In this document: in pieces, positions 45,400 through 54,377 of the stretch | How positions within the stretch are numbered: the stretch's first letter is position 1 | Layout: each line of letters begins with the position of its first letter | From: Planctomycetota bacterium | Lineage (GTDB): Bacteria > Planctomycetota > Planctomycetia > Isosphaerales > Isosphaeraceae | Length of the DNA: 58,721 nt | Reading direction: 5' to 3' | NCBI GenBank assembly: GCA_028291545.1 | Contig: JAQGHR010000050.1 | Coordinates: forward strand, 1-58,721 | Notes under the pieces: generated by a model | Databases searched by the model: none | What the model was told of the DNA's origin: nothing | Seen by the model: the letters and a program-made list of their open reading frames with translations, nothing else | Translations under genes and position numbers: made by a program

Positions 45400-46176
45400 C
45401 TACTTCGCGGCCCGTTTCAGCCAGATGAACTGCCCGGAGCCGACTCGTCCGATGGTATGCGGGTAGACGATTTCCATCGAGTCCTTGCGGAGGATGTAGC
45501 TGCACAGCACGCCCTTACCGCTCGGCAAGGTTAACATGAGCGGATGGCGTCTCACCGGACTCACGTCCTTCGCAGCGTCGGGCATGAAGAGATCGTTTGC
45601 GAGGACGGCCACGACATGCCCGTCCCAGATCAGCTCATTGCCGTTGATGGTAAATTTCGCTCCGTGCTCGCCCAGGTGCGTCTCAGCGGGCATCTTACGA
45701 CCCGCCGAGGAGTTCTGAGATTCCAGGACCTCCCAACGCCCCTGTAATTCCTTGAGTTCCTCCCCTCGGTTTGTCGCGGGGATGGAGTCGGCTCTCCACG
45801 CGTAGTCCACGTCGGGATCTCCCCAATCCGATCCGGCGACGGACCGGAACGTGCCTCTGAGGATATAGCTCGTCGGCTTCGTCTCCTTGACCTCGGCCAA
45901 CTCGCCCTTGTAGACCTGGACCTCGTACGAATCACCATTCGACTTGACCACCCTCCGTCTCATCTCCACGTGCTTCGTCTTGGGGTCATAGGTGCCGGAG
46001 AAGAGTTGATTGAAGATTTCCCCGTGGATGGAATTGCCCTTACTCGCTTCTGTAATGAGTTCTCCCACCTGCCCATTGGCCATCAGGCTCCAGGTGCCGG
46101 ACGGAATCGGGACCGGGTCCGGGGCTGTTGCCGGGGCCTGGCCAATCGCCAGGGCGCAGAGCACGAGTGACCACAT
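45400..46176 (-). CDS. Secreted TIGR03067-like protein
   Basis: 258 aa; start MWSLVLCALAIGQAPA at ATG 46176 with GGAGG 8 nt upstream, giving a signal peptide. The second half (LQGRWEVLESQNSSAGRKMPAETH..., GAKFTINGNELIWDG, SYILRKDSMEIVYPH) looks like the planctomycete TIGR03067 domain, a lipocalin-like beta-rich module; the first half (SGTWSLMANGQVGELITEA) may be a diverged copy. The function is unknown. The open frame upstream to 46680 is not coding. It converges on the PepSY-type gene with 20 nt between stops. Confidence 0.8.
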   Translation of the reverse strand: MWSLVLCALAIGQAPATAPDPVPIPSGTWSLMANGQVGELITEASKGNSIHGEIFNQLFSGTYDPKTKHVEMRRRVVKSNGDSYEVQVYKGELAEVKETKPTSYILRGTFRSVAGSDWGDPDVDYAWRADSIPATNRGEELKELQGRWEVLESQNSSAGRKMPAETHLGEHGAKFTINGNELIWDGHVVAVLANDLFMPDAAKDVSPVRRHPLMLTLPSGKGVLCSYILRKDSMEIVYPHTIGRVGSGQFIWLKRAAK

Positions 46177-46627
46177 TGTCTCATCCTCCGAATCGCTCGA
46201 TCGCCTTGGCCCGGGCAACGCGGCCAGGCCCCTACGCCGACGGTGTGCGGGCTGACCCGCGACCCCGACGATGATACCGAAAAATCCTCCCGCGACTTGT
46301 AACAACTCGGTAACAACCGCCGTCGCTCGCGGATCGCGGGCTTCAGGTCGACCGAGAATTCGTTGACTTGCGTCTTGCGCCGGCTTCTGATCTAGTTGCC
46401 CATTGCCCGGATGAGGCCCTCCATGTGAGGCGGAGGCTCCACCCGGCAACCCCCATTTCCGATTGAGATCGCCCGACAGTATCGGTCTGAGGTCCCGCTG
46501 CCGAATGTGATCGCGCTCGGGCCACCCCCGGCCGATCGCGATCGACGGCCCCGCGACGACGCGGCCTTTGCCATGCAGGCCGGATCGCCGCGAGTCCCGG
46601 GCGTTTGCGCCCACGAAGGAGCCAGCC
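46177..46627. other. Divergent intergenic region
   Basis: 451 nt between the TIGR03067-like gene and the DUF1559 gene. GTAACAAC occurs twice, close together near 46300-46315. A TTGACT lies at 46363-46368 without a convincing -10 box at the right distance. No accepted ORF, repeat or RNA is seen. Confidence 0.5.
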
Positions 46628-47605
46628 ATGCGTCGTCGCGGATTCACGCTGATCGAGCTGCTCGTGGTCATCGCCATCATCGGCGTCCTGATCGCCCTGC
46701 TGCTGCCGGCCGTGCAGGCGGCGCGCGAAGCGGCCCGGCGGATTCAATGCACGAACAACATGAAGCAGCTCGGGCTGGCCATGCAGAACTACCACGACAC
46801 GATGGGGTCCTTCGCCTTCGGCGGCCGGACGCCGTTCGGCGCGGCGGCCCCTCCGGGGGGATGCACGAATTTTTGGTACGACGATATGTCGTGGTATTTC
46901 GGTCTCCTGCCCTATTACGAGCAGACCACGATCTTCAACGCGGTGAACTTCGACCTGACCATCAGCAGCCCCGCGAACATGACGGGTCGGCAGGTGAAGA
47001 TCAACTCGCTCGGCTGCCCATCCTCCGGGCTGGACACTGACGAGTTCCCGAACACCTGCTGGTCTCGCATCCGCTGCAACTACGCGGTCAACTTCGGCAA
47101 CACCGACTTCGGGCAGGACAGCGGCGTGCCCGACCCGCTCCAGCCCGGCAATACGCTGAACTTCCGGGGGGCCCCGTTCGCCCTGGGCAAGACCTTCAGC
47201 ATGGCCAACATCATGGACGGCACGAGCACGACCATGATGTGGGGAGAGCTCATCTCTCCCCACGATTCACCCGGCTGGGACGGACCGATCGCCGAGAGCC
47301 AGATCGCCATCGGCGGCCAGAGCTTCCAGGCCCTCTTTCCCCCCAACGCCAAATACCCCGACCTGGTCGTCCGCCAGTGCCCCCCGCCCGGCGACCTGAA
47401 TAGCATCTACGGCTGCATCGTCATCGGCCCCGCCGGCGCCGAACGCGGCCAGGCGTTCATCACCAAGAGCAAGCACGCCGCCGGCGTGAACACCGGCTTC
47501 TGCGACGGCTCCGTCCGCTTCGTCAAGAACTCGATCAACATCGCCACCTGGCGCGCACTCTCGACCACCCAGGGCGGCGAGACCATCAGCGGCGACGGGC
47601 TGTAA
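46628..47605 (+). CDS. DUF1559 pilin-like (prepilin-cleavage) protein
   Basis: 325 aa. The N-terminus [21 protein letters not shown] is a type IV pilin/pseudopilin signal with cleavage after the Gly before FTLIE, followed by the family's [14 protein letters not shown]. The C-terminal region holds the typical [16 protein letters not shown] motif. AAGGAG 6 nt before the ATG is ideal; the longer in-frame ORF (to a TTG at 46568) is rejected. DUF1559 proteins are expanded by the hundreds in planctomycetes and may be surface-exposed; no dedicated secretion genes are adjacent here. Confidence 0.94.
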   Translation: MRRRGFTLIELLVVIAIIGVLIALLLPAVQAAREAARRIQCTNNMKQLGLAMQNYHDTMGSFAFGGRTPFGAAAPPGGCTNFWYDDMSWYFGLLPYYEQTTIFNAVNFDLTISSPANMTGRQVKINSLGCPSSGLDTDEFPNTCWSRIRCNYAVNFGNTDFGQDSGVPDPLQPGNTLNFRGAPFALGKTFSMANIMDGTSTTMMWGELISPHDSPGWDGPIAESQIAIGGQSFQALFPPNAKYPDLVVRQCPPPGDLNSIYGCIVIGPAGAERGQAFITKSKHAAGVNTGFCDGSVRFVKNSINIATWRALSTTQGGETISGDGL

Positions 47606-47748
47606 GGGCGGCGAGGGACTTGCAGCCAACCACGAGGTTGCGAGTCCGGGTGTCAATGATCATACCCGACCCTTGGCACCCAGAACCGGTTACCGGTGCC
47701 GCCCGCCGGACGAAGCGGCCGCCCGGTGCGGCGAAGGAGCATCGCGGC

Positions 47749-48966
47749 TCAGGCGTGCTTGGCCTTCGCCTGGGCGGTCCGAGCGACGGTGAAATTCAGC
47801 CCGGCGACGGACTGATTCTGGAAATTCACGTCGTAGTCGCTCTCGTTGACCAGGCGGCCATCCAGCGACTGGAGAGGGCGGGCGTTCGGCAGGAAGCCGG
47901 AACCGGCGGCCACCTTCTCGTACTGCTGGAGCTGCTGGTGATCCAGCGTGATGGGCGTCGAATAGACGAACCAATTCACCGGCTGAGAGAGCGGGGGCGT
48001 GGTAAGCGAGCCCTGATAGAAGTAGCCGAGGGTACTCGCCGGCAGCAGGCCGGCGAAGTTGATCGCGGTCGTGCCCGGGGTCGTCGAGTTCGGCGTCGTC
48101 AGGTTGGCCGTCGCGGCGTTCAGCACCGGATCGAGCGCGGCGTTATGGGCGCCGAGCTGGAGGAAGACGGCGACGACCGTCTCGGCGCCCGAGGCGCTGA
48201 GGTTCACGAAGTGCTCTTCCATCGAGAAGATGTGGCCGTTGACCGCGTTCTCCGACGGATCGTGGTAGTGGAACTGAGCCAGTGTGCTCTGCTGGCCGCC
48301 CACGGTGATCGTGTCGCCGGTGGTGGGGGCGAATTGCACCTGGATCTGGTGACTGTTGTTGATCTCCTGTGTCGGCACGGCGTTGGCGTAGTTGACGGTC
48401 AGCACCTTGCTCAGATCGATCGGCGGACCGGTGATGTTGATGGGCGATTCGAACGCCAGCGTGCCGGCCGGCGCAATCGTCGCCCAACTGGCCGGGCCGA
48501 CCGGGCCGAAGGCGGGGTCACTGTTCCCGGTCGAGTAGTTCCACGAATTGTTGCCGGCCCCGTTGACGAGCGCCCCGGTCGGTGCCGTCGTCGCGAAGGT
48601 GGTGGACGCCTGCGTGAAGTGCCTCGGCGTGACTTCACGGACGACGTAGCTGCCGTTCGCCTTGATCTTGAAGGTGTAATGCCCCGAGCCGTTGGTGACC
48701 GTCTTCTGCGCGACATTCCCGCTGGAGTCGATCAACTGAACCTGAACGCCTCGGATTCCCTTGCCGGTCGAATCCTTGGTGATCTGCCCCGTGATCGTGC
48801 CGAGGGTCGCCTTGGCGTGTTCCGATCCCGCGATGTGAACATGGGCCGCCGGGGTGGTCACTCCCAGGGCGCTCAACGCGAGTCTGTCCTCCAGCCCTTC
48901 AACCTCCGGCCGTCTCTTCCGAAGCTTCGCGATTCCCGCACCGTTCAGGTTCTGAATGCCAATCAT
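47749..48966 (-). CDS. Alpha-carbonic anhydrase with LEPR-XLL-type N-terminus
   Basis: 405 aa. The first 35 residues lack a classical signal peptide but carry RRPEVEGLEDRLALSALG, similar to the planctomycete LEPR-XLL export/anchoring motif. Residues about 50-120 look like a carboxypeptidase-regulatory/SdrD-B-like module (GTITGQITKDSTGKGIRGVQ). The catalytic domain (about 135-390) has His233 and His235 (FHYHDPSE) and His252 (EEHFV), reproducing the 2- and 17-residue spacing of bacterial alpha-CA zinc ligands, and GSLTTPPLSQPVNWFV near the substrate pocket. Expected to hydrate CO2 outside the cytoplasm. GGGAG lies upstream of the ATG. Monocistronic, convergent with the DUF1559 gene. Confidence 0.88.
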   Translation of the reverse strand: MIGIQNLNGAGIAKLRKRRPEVEGLEDRLALSALGVTTPAAHVHIAGSEHAKATLGTITGQITKDSTGKGIRGVQVQLIDSSGNVAQKTVTNGSGHYTFKIKANGSYVVREVTPRHFTQASTTFATTAPTGALVNGAGNNSWNYSTGNSDPAFGPVGPASWATIAPAGTLAFESPINITGPPIDLSKVLTVNYANAVPTQEINNSHQIQVQFAPTTGDTITVGGQQSTLAQFHYHDPSENAVNGHIFSMEEHFVNLSASGAETVVAVFLQLGAHNAALDPVLNAATANLTTPNSTTPGTTAINFAGLLPASTLGYFYQGSLTTPPLSQPVNWFVYSTPITLDHQQLQQYEKVAAGSGFLPNARPLQSLDGRLVNESDYDVNFQNQSVAGLNFTVARTAQAKAKHA

Positions 48967-49228
48967 CGTTCGCGTCTCCCTCGGGTATTTGCTGGATCAT
49001 CCATTCCGCTAGTAGCGGCCAGGCAATCCCGGGGGGAAGCAGTAATGTACCTATTTCGCTTTGCCGATCAAGGAGGGACCCTGGGCAATTTATTACGATC
49101 TCATCTCGACCTGGATTTCCCGGTCGCTTGAGGTTCGCCCTCCTCATCTTGCACGAGTGCGCAGGTGACGCACGAGGATCGTGGCCCTCGCCCTCTCAAA
49201 CTGGCCCTGAACAAGCGCAATCAGTCTC

Positions 49229-49660
49229 TCACTCCGAATTCCGATCATACGGCACGATATTCTGCCACTCGTCCGCGTCGGAGCGGGCGACGACGGCGAC
49301 GACGGGCTCGGAATCGCTGAGGTTGGTGACCTCGTGGGGGATGCCGGGCTCGATGTAGATGAAGTCGCCGGCGCAGTTGTCGATCACGTTCCGCAGGCCG
49401 GGTCCGTACTCGTGGCGGACGCGGCCGGAGAGGATGTAGAGCATCAGCTCGAAATCGACGTGGATGTGGGCGAACGCGACGCCGCCGGGTGGGATCGTGG
49501 CGACGTTCATCGAGAGCTTCGTGGAGCCGACGTTCCTGGACGACATCCCGAGCTTGTAGCGGATGCCGTTCCAGCCTCGGCAGTTCTCCGAGTTGCGAAT
49601 GACCTTGATGCCGGCATCGCCCTCGACAGGGGCGATCAGGTCGATGGATTCGTCGGACAT
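49229..49660 (-). CDS. Cupin-domain protein
   Basis: 143 aa; a single cupin beta-barrel. Metal-binding pattern: HIHVDFELMLYILSGRVRHEY (His, His, Glu, His) and the second motif PGIPHEVTN (His). The ATG at 49660 is chosen since upstream sequence consists of the family B repeat. No fused domain. It may be an enzyme or a small-molecule binding protein; the role is unknown. It shares direction with kdsB but a repeat separates them. Confidence 0.88.
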   Translation of the reverse strand: MSDESIDLIAPVEGDAGIKVIRNSENCRGWNGIRYKLGMSSRNVGSTKLSMNVATIPPGGVAFAHIHVDFELMLYILSGRVRHEYGPGLRNVIDNCAGDFIYIEPGIPHEVTNLSDSEPVVAVVARSDADEWQNIVPYDRNSE

Positions 49661-49700
49661 GGTGGATATCTCTGGGTGCAACTTGAGAAAAGCTGGAAGA

Positions 49701-49795
49701 GGTTCACGCAGAGGCGGGGAGACGCGGAGAAGACTCAGATGAGACATCTCATTCTTTCCGAGTTTTCTCCCCGCCTCCCCGCCTCTGCGTGAACC
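49701..49795. repeat. Family B palindromic repeat, copy 3
   Basis: Arms at 49701-49732 and 49765-49795 match with few mismatches and share TTCACGCAGAGGCGGGGA. The 32-nt centre contains a further small inverted repeat, ATGAGA/TCTCAT. Located between kdsB and the cupin gene. Confidence 0.9.
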
Positions 49796-49818
49796 TATTT
49801 TATTCCCAAGAACTTGGT

Positions 49819-50604
49819 CTACGCCGCCGACATCTGCCGGGCGTTCCAGCGCTCGACGAAACGGCGGTAGTCGTCTGGAGTATCGATCCCGACGCATCGC
49901 TCGTCAACAATCCCGACGGCGATGGGCTGGCCGGACTCGAGGACGCGGAGCTGCTCCAGCTTCTCGGAGAGTTCGAGAGGGGAGGGCGGGAGCGAGGCCA
50001 GGCTCAGGAGGAATTCACGGCGGTAGGCGTAGAGGCCAAGGTGAAGCAGCCCGAAGGGCATGCCTTCGCCCAGGCCGTCGCGATGCACGGGGATGGGGCT
50101 GCGGGAGAAGTAGAGGGCGCGGCCGGTGCGGGAGAGCACGACCTTGACGCAGGAGGGGTCGCGGTAAACCGCCTCGTCGTGGATCGGCGTGGCGATCGTC
50201 GCCATCAGGGCGTCGGGGTCGCGTTCAAGGAGATCGACGACGCGATCGAGCGCCGCGGGTTCAATCTCGGGCTCGTCGCCCTGGAGGTTCACGACGATGC
50301 GGGCGTCGGGGATCGCGGCGATGACCTCGGCGACGCGATCGGTGCCGCTGGGATGGTCGTCGCGGGTCATGACGGCCTCGGCACCGAACCGGGTGACGGC
50401 CTCGAAGATCCGGGCGTCGTCGGTGGCCACGATGATCCGGTCCAGGCGGGCGGATCGGCGGGCGGCCTCGACGACGTGGCAGATCAGGGGGATTCCGGTC
50501 TCGCGGAGCAGGGGCTTGCCGGGCAGGCGGGTCGAGGCGAATCGGGCCGGGATCACAGCGATGACCTGGCCAGATCGTTCGGTGTTGGCGGATGGGCGGG
50601 TCAT
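49819..50604 (-). CDS. kdsB: 3-deoxy-manno-octulosonate cytidylyltransferase
   Basis: Activates KDO as CMP-KDO for the inner core of lipopolysaccharide. 261 aa. Diagnostic motifs: VIPARFASTRLPGKPL (nucleotide-binding start), VATDD, TRDDHPSGTDR, VNLQGDEPEIEP and ALYFSRSPIP. AGGAGGGG lies 7 nt before the ATG at 50604; the longer frame to 50835 is not used. Its presence implies an LPS-like outer membrane in this planctomycete. No other kds or lpx gene is in the window. Confidence 0.95.
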   Translation of the reverse strand: MTRPSANTERSGQVIAVIPARFASTRLPGKPLLRETGIPLICHVVEAARRSARLDRIIVATDDARIFEAVTRFGAEAVMTRDDHPSGTDRVAEVIAAIPDARIVVNLQGDEPEIEPAALDRVVDLLERDPDALMATIATPIHDEAVYRDPSCVKVVLSRTGRALYFSRSPIPVHRDGLGEGMPFGLLHLGLYAYRREFLLSLASLPPSPLELSEKLEQLRVLESGQPIAVGIVDERCVGIDTPDDYRRFVERWNARQMSAA

Positions 50605-51526
50605 GCGCTTTCCCCTCCTGGAAAAGTGGCCCTGCAAGGCGTCCGGGCGGACGGATGCGACGTTGTTCCACAACCCCGGATCGCGGTCAATCCCAAGCCA
50701 GGTTCCGGCCGTCGCGATCCTTCGGCGAGGCGATTTTGAAGAGATCGCCGCGATTCTTGTAACGCTTTGTATCTCCTTCCATCGCCGCACGTTCGCGATG
50801 TGAGCATCGTGCGGATCGGACAGGAGCCGGGCCAAATCAGGGCTCGGAATTCACCCTTTGAATCGAAGGGCGGCGCGAAGCCGTCCGATACTGGGTACAC
50901 CGCGGGACAGCCCGTCCGAATCGCTCCGGTGATTCGCGAACGAGCCGAACGCGGTCCGCGACGACCTTCCTTACAACGGAGAGACGCCGGAGCGATCGCC
51001 CCCAGGGCGGTCGGGTCTGGCGAGGCCCATGGGACCAGGTCAAGGTTCCTCGGGTGGAATGGAGAGAGGGCGGCGCAACGCTGTCCTCGGGGGCGTGGCC
51101 TGGAGGGTCACGACTCTTCCCGATCGGGCCGTTCTGGTCCGGTCTCCCACGCAGGATGCATCTCGTTCGGAGCTTCGCCCTCGGGGGCCTCGTGTGCGGT
51201 GCGGACCATGACGGTTCGCGACGGCCGCCATCGGGACCACGGCGGTGACGCTCTCCTCCCATTCGGGGTCTCTTCGGGCCACGACCGCGCCGAGTTCTCG
51301 GACTCGTTTCGCAGACGGATCAGGTCCGGCGACGGCTCCCGATTTCTCACTCGCCTGCGCCCCGATAACCGGCCCCCACGACGGGTGCCGGCCCCGTGAT
51401 TCCCGACGCCAGCCGAGCAATCCGGCGGGCGTCGACCGGATCGCGCCATGGATGGGGGGCGTTCATCACCGAATTGCGGGGCGGATCTCGCCAAAGGTAT
51501 GGCGGCCGTCTGGGGGACCTGAAACG
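50605..51526. other. Long intergenic region upstream of the subtilase gene
   Basis: 922 nt between divergent genes. Open frames exist on both strands (for example 50767-51399 plus, 50837-51262 minus) but none shows family-like sequence, clear Shine-Dalgarno or domain. No repeat of families A-D is present. The content is unexplained; it could be a long regulatory leader, an unrecognised RNA or decayed coding sequence. Confidence 0.5.
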
Positions 51527-53017
51527 ATGAGCCCGAACCGAGCCCAGCGACTTCACGGCCGCTCTGGAAATGGATGCCGGCCACGGCTCGAAACCCTCGA
51601 AGCTCGCACCCTGCTCTCGGGCATGGACACGATCGAGGCGGCGGTCACCCGCGACACCTACCATGTCGACGGCACCGGACTCTCGGCGGCGATGATCGAC
51701 ACCGGCGTCGATTACACCAATCCCGCCCTCGGCGGCGACGGCTACGGACCCGGCCACAAAGTCGTGGACGGCTTCGAGTTCTCGCAGAACGTCTCGAACC
51801 CGTATCCCGTCAATCCACACGGGACCATGACGGCGGGCCTGGTAGCCTCCAGCGACAAGACCTATCCCGGCGTCGCCCCCGGCGCGAATATCGTCGCCCT
51901 TCGGGTGATCGGGGACGACGGCTCCGGCGACTTCGACCGCGTCGCCCGCGCCCTCCAGTTCGTGATCGATCATCACGTCAAGGACAAGATCTCGGTAGTC
52001 AACATCTCGCTGTCCGACGGCGGCAATTATCCCTACGACTTCTTCACGCACGACAACTCGATCGGCCAGAGGATCGCGGGTCTGATCCACCAGCTTGACC
52101 AGCTCAACATCCCGGTCGTCACGGCCGCCGGCAATAGCTTCGACGGCATCCTTCCCGGCATGGGCTTCCCGTCGATCCTTTCCGAGTCGATCAGCGTCAC
52201 AGGGACGGACCAGGCCGATCACTTCCTGACCAATGCGCAGCGGCTGGGCGCGGCCGATGGATTCGCCGCGGCGACCGATCTGGCCGCGCCGGGCAAGGAC
52301 CTGACCGCCCCGGGCTCGGACAAGACCTGGACGACCGTGGAAGGCACGAGCTTCTCGGCCCCGCTCGTCACCGGCGGCATCGTCCTGCTCCAGCAGATCT
52401 ATCAGCAGCGGTTCGGGAGCCTGCCGAAGGTGGATGATTTGCTCACCTGGCTCAAAGGTGGTGCGAAGACAATCCACGACCCGGTGACCGGCATTGACCT
52501 CGGCCGTCTGAACCTCGCCAAGAGCGCCAGCCTGATCCCGCAAGCGCCGAACACCACGCCCACCGATCCCGGCCCGCAGACCCAGGTGTTCGTGGACGGC
52601 ATTCTCAAGGCCACCGTTCCCGCCACGGCCGCGAGCAATCCCCTGTCCGATTTCGGCTCGGACGCGGGCTCTCCGCTGGATTTCGACCTGATCCAGCTCT
52701 GGCAGAACGGGCAGTCGACGACGATCTCCCTGCCTGCCCAGACGGGCGCGAACGCCAGTTACTTTAACAAGGTCGAGATCTTCAACGCCCACACCACGGG
52801 CGTGGCCGTCGGCTCCCCGATCACGAACAGCACCCCGGTCGCCGCGACGGTCCCGACCACACCCAAACCCGCCGCCACCGTCAAGGTCCCCGTCGCGCAG
52901 ACCGATTCGGGCTCGGTCCGTCCCGTCTCGATCCGGGCCTTCCACCGCACGATCGCAAAGGGCCAATCGGGAATCCCCAGGCCGTCGAGCTTCGCGAGGC
53001 GCGGGAAGCATCGTTGA
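51527..53017 (+). CDS. Exported subtilisin-like serine protease (S8) with LEPR-XLL-type N-terminus
   Basis: 496 aa. Residues about 1-27 have RPRLETLEARTLLSG, the planctomycete surface-protein N-terminal motif, and there is no inhibitor-type prodomain. The S8 catalytic domain holds Asp58 (MIDTGVDYTNP), His98 (NPHGTMTAG), oxyanion Asn203 (TAAGNSFDG) and Ser275 (GTSFSAP). The last 140 residues are a low-complexity Pro/Thr/Val tail with a beta-rich stretch and a basic C-terminus (ARRGKHR). GGGGAC precedes the ATG at 51527; the longer ORF to 51245 is rejected. Probably secreted or surface-held protein degradation. Monocistronic. Confidence 0.9.
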   Translation: MSPNRAQRLHGRSGNGCRPRLETLEARTLLSGMDTIEAAVTRDTYHVDGTGLSAAMIDTGVDYTNPALGGDGYGPGHKVVDGFEFSQNVSNPYPVNPHGTMTAGLVASSDKTYPGVAPGANIVALRVIGDDGSGDFDRVARALQFVIDHHVKDKISVVNISLSDGGNYPYDFFTHDNSIGQRIAGLIHQLDQLNIPVVTAAGNSFDGILPGMGFPSILSESISVTGTDQADHFLTNAQRLGAADGFAAATDLAAPGKDLTAPGSDKTWTTVEGTSFSAPLVTGGIVLLQQIYQQRFGSLPKVDDLLTWLKGGAKTIHDPVTGIDLGRLNLAKSASLIPQAPNTTPTDPGPQTQVFVDGILKATVPATAASNPLSDFGSDAGSPLDFDLIQLWQNGQSTTISLPAQTGANASYFNKVEIFNAHTTGVAVGSPITNSTPVAATVPTTPKPAATVKVPVAQTDSGSVRPVSIRAFHRTIAKGQSGIPRPSSFARRGKHR

Positions 53018-53050
53018 GAGGCGACGTGGAAGACGGTTTCCAGGCTCCAA

Positions 53051-53162
53051 TCGTTTGGTTTGTTTCAGCTCCGAAGGGGCAGATCGTCTGGTTTGTTTCA
53101 GCCCCGAAGGGGCGGAATCGTGTAGCCCCGGGCTACACGATTCCGCCCCTTCGGGGCTGAAA
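53051..53162. repeat. Family D perfect palindrome with a tandem half copy
   Basis: Positions 53096-53128 and 53130-53162 are exact 33-nt reverse complements around one central base (53129), with a nested small palindrome GCCCCGAAGGGGC in each arm. Immediately before it, a 33-nt unit (53051-53083) repeats directly in the next 33-34 nt, whose end is the left arm. Between convergent genes, it could terminate both transcripts, but the tandem half copy suggests a mobile or duplicating origin. Confidence 0.92.
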
Positions 53163-53219
53163 TGCAGCTCTCCGGATTGCACCTGACGGTCACCGGCCGT
53201 TCTCTTATCGACTCGCGGG

Positions 53220-54377
53220 TCAGGCGATTGCGTGGCCCACGATGGCCGGCTCCCACGCCCCACTCCCTCGGGTCGTCGCATCCACCGAACGGACGAAGCG
53301 TCGTTCCACCACTTGGAAGTAGACCCACCCGATGGACCAGACGAGCGTTGCCGCCACCACGAAGAGCATCACCTCCGTGGCAACGCTGGTCCGGCTCACC
53401 AGTCTGGCGTAGCCGCGATCGATCCAGGCGAGCGCCAGGCTGTGGGTCAGATAGAGGCTGTACGAGATCACGCCGATCCGAACCAGATACGGCGAGGCGA
53501 CGAGCTGTCCGAGCCGGCCTCCGGCCTCCGAACTCAGCAGCGTCGCCGTCAGGATCAGCGCGAATCCCGCCCCGACGGTCGTATCCACGACGAGGATCGC
53601 CCCCCGCGACGACAGGCCCGCACCGATCACCAGCAGCAGGCACCCGGCCGCGAGGAGGCCGTTGACCTTTACGCAGGGCGTGGCCTGCGCTCGACCATCA
53701 CGTCCGGCGTACCACGACGCCACACCCATCCCGAACGCGAATTCCGCCCAGCGGCCGAGGAAGAACCCGTGGAGCAGGAACGTCTGCGAAGGCATGGCCC
53801 GGAGTACGGCGGCTCGCCACGCCAGCGAGAGGACCGCGACGCCGGCAATCACCCAACGATACCCGAGCCGTTCGGACAGGGCGAAGAGCAGGGGGAGGAC
53901 CGCGTAGAACTGGAACTCCAGCGAGAGCGACCAGAACGGCGAGTTGATGGCCTCGATCGTGTCGCCCCGAAGTCCATGAACGAAGCCCACGTGCATGGCG
54001 ACCTGGCGAATCGTGTTGGGCTCTGCACGCAAGGGTGGCAGCCCAAGGTCGGCTTGCAGCGAGGCCGCCAGCAAGTACAGGGCGATTGCCACATAATACG
54101 GAGGCGCGATTCGCCACCAGCGATCGGCGAGGAACCGTCGCAGCGTCGGAGCCCGCGCCGCGCGAGTGCGTCGGATCAGCGAATACGTCAGGCAGAAACC
54201 GCTTAACACCAGGAACAGGTGGACGCCCAGGAATCCGAAGCGCGACGGTGCAAGCAAGCCGTAGAACGCCGAGCGGACGTGGCTCTCGCACTCCAGCCGA
54301 TGATGGAACAGGATCACCGCGAGGACCGCGAGCCCTCGCATCCCGTCCAGACAATCCAGCTTCGCCGGGGCCTTCAT
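53220..54377 (-). CDS. Acyltransferase family 3 (OafA-like) membrane protein
   Basis: 385 aa with about ten TM helices. The N-terminal DCLDGMRGLAVLAVILFHH carries the R/H pair typical of acyltransferase_3, followed by FGFLGVHLFLVLSGFCLTYSL. These enzymes O-acylate sugars of surface polysaccharides, lipids or peptidoglycan. There is no C-terminal SGNH domain. Context: an isolated minus-strand gene, 600 nt from the esterase gene. With kdsB nearby, cell-envelope decoration is a reasonable guess but not shown. Confidence 0.92.
   Translation of the reverse strand: MKAPAKLDCLDGMRGLAVLAVILFHHRLECESHVRSAFYGLLAPSRFGFLGVHLFLVLSGFCLTYSLIRRTRAARAPTLRRFLADRWWRIAPPYYVAIALYLLAASLQADLGLPPLRAEPNTIRQVAMHVGFVHGLRGDTIEAINSPFWSLSLEFQFYAVLPLLFALSERLGYRWVIAGVAVLSLAWRAAVLRAMPSQTFLLHGFFLGRWAEFAFGMGVASWYAGRDGRAQATPCVKVNGLLAAGCLLLVIGAGLSSRGAILVVDTTVGAGFALILTATLLSSEAGGRLGQLVASPYLVRIGVISYSLYLTHSLALAWIDRGYARLVSRTSVATEVMLFVVAATLVWSIGWVYFQVVERRFVRSVDATTRGSGAWEPAIVGHAIA

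Noticed and set aside
50767..51399. 210-aa plus-strand ORF in the gap before the subtilase gene
   Set aside because: No ribosome binding site, domain or family-like sequence, and a competing ORF on the opposite strand is equally open.
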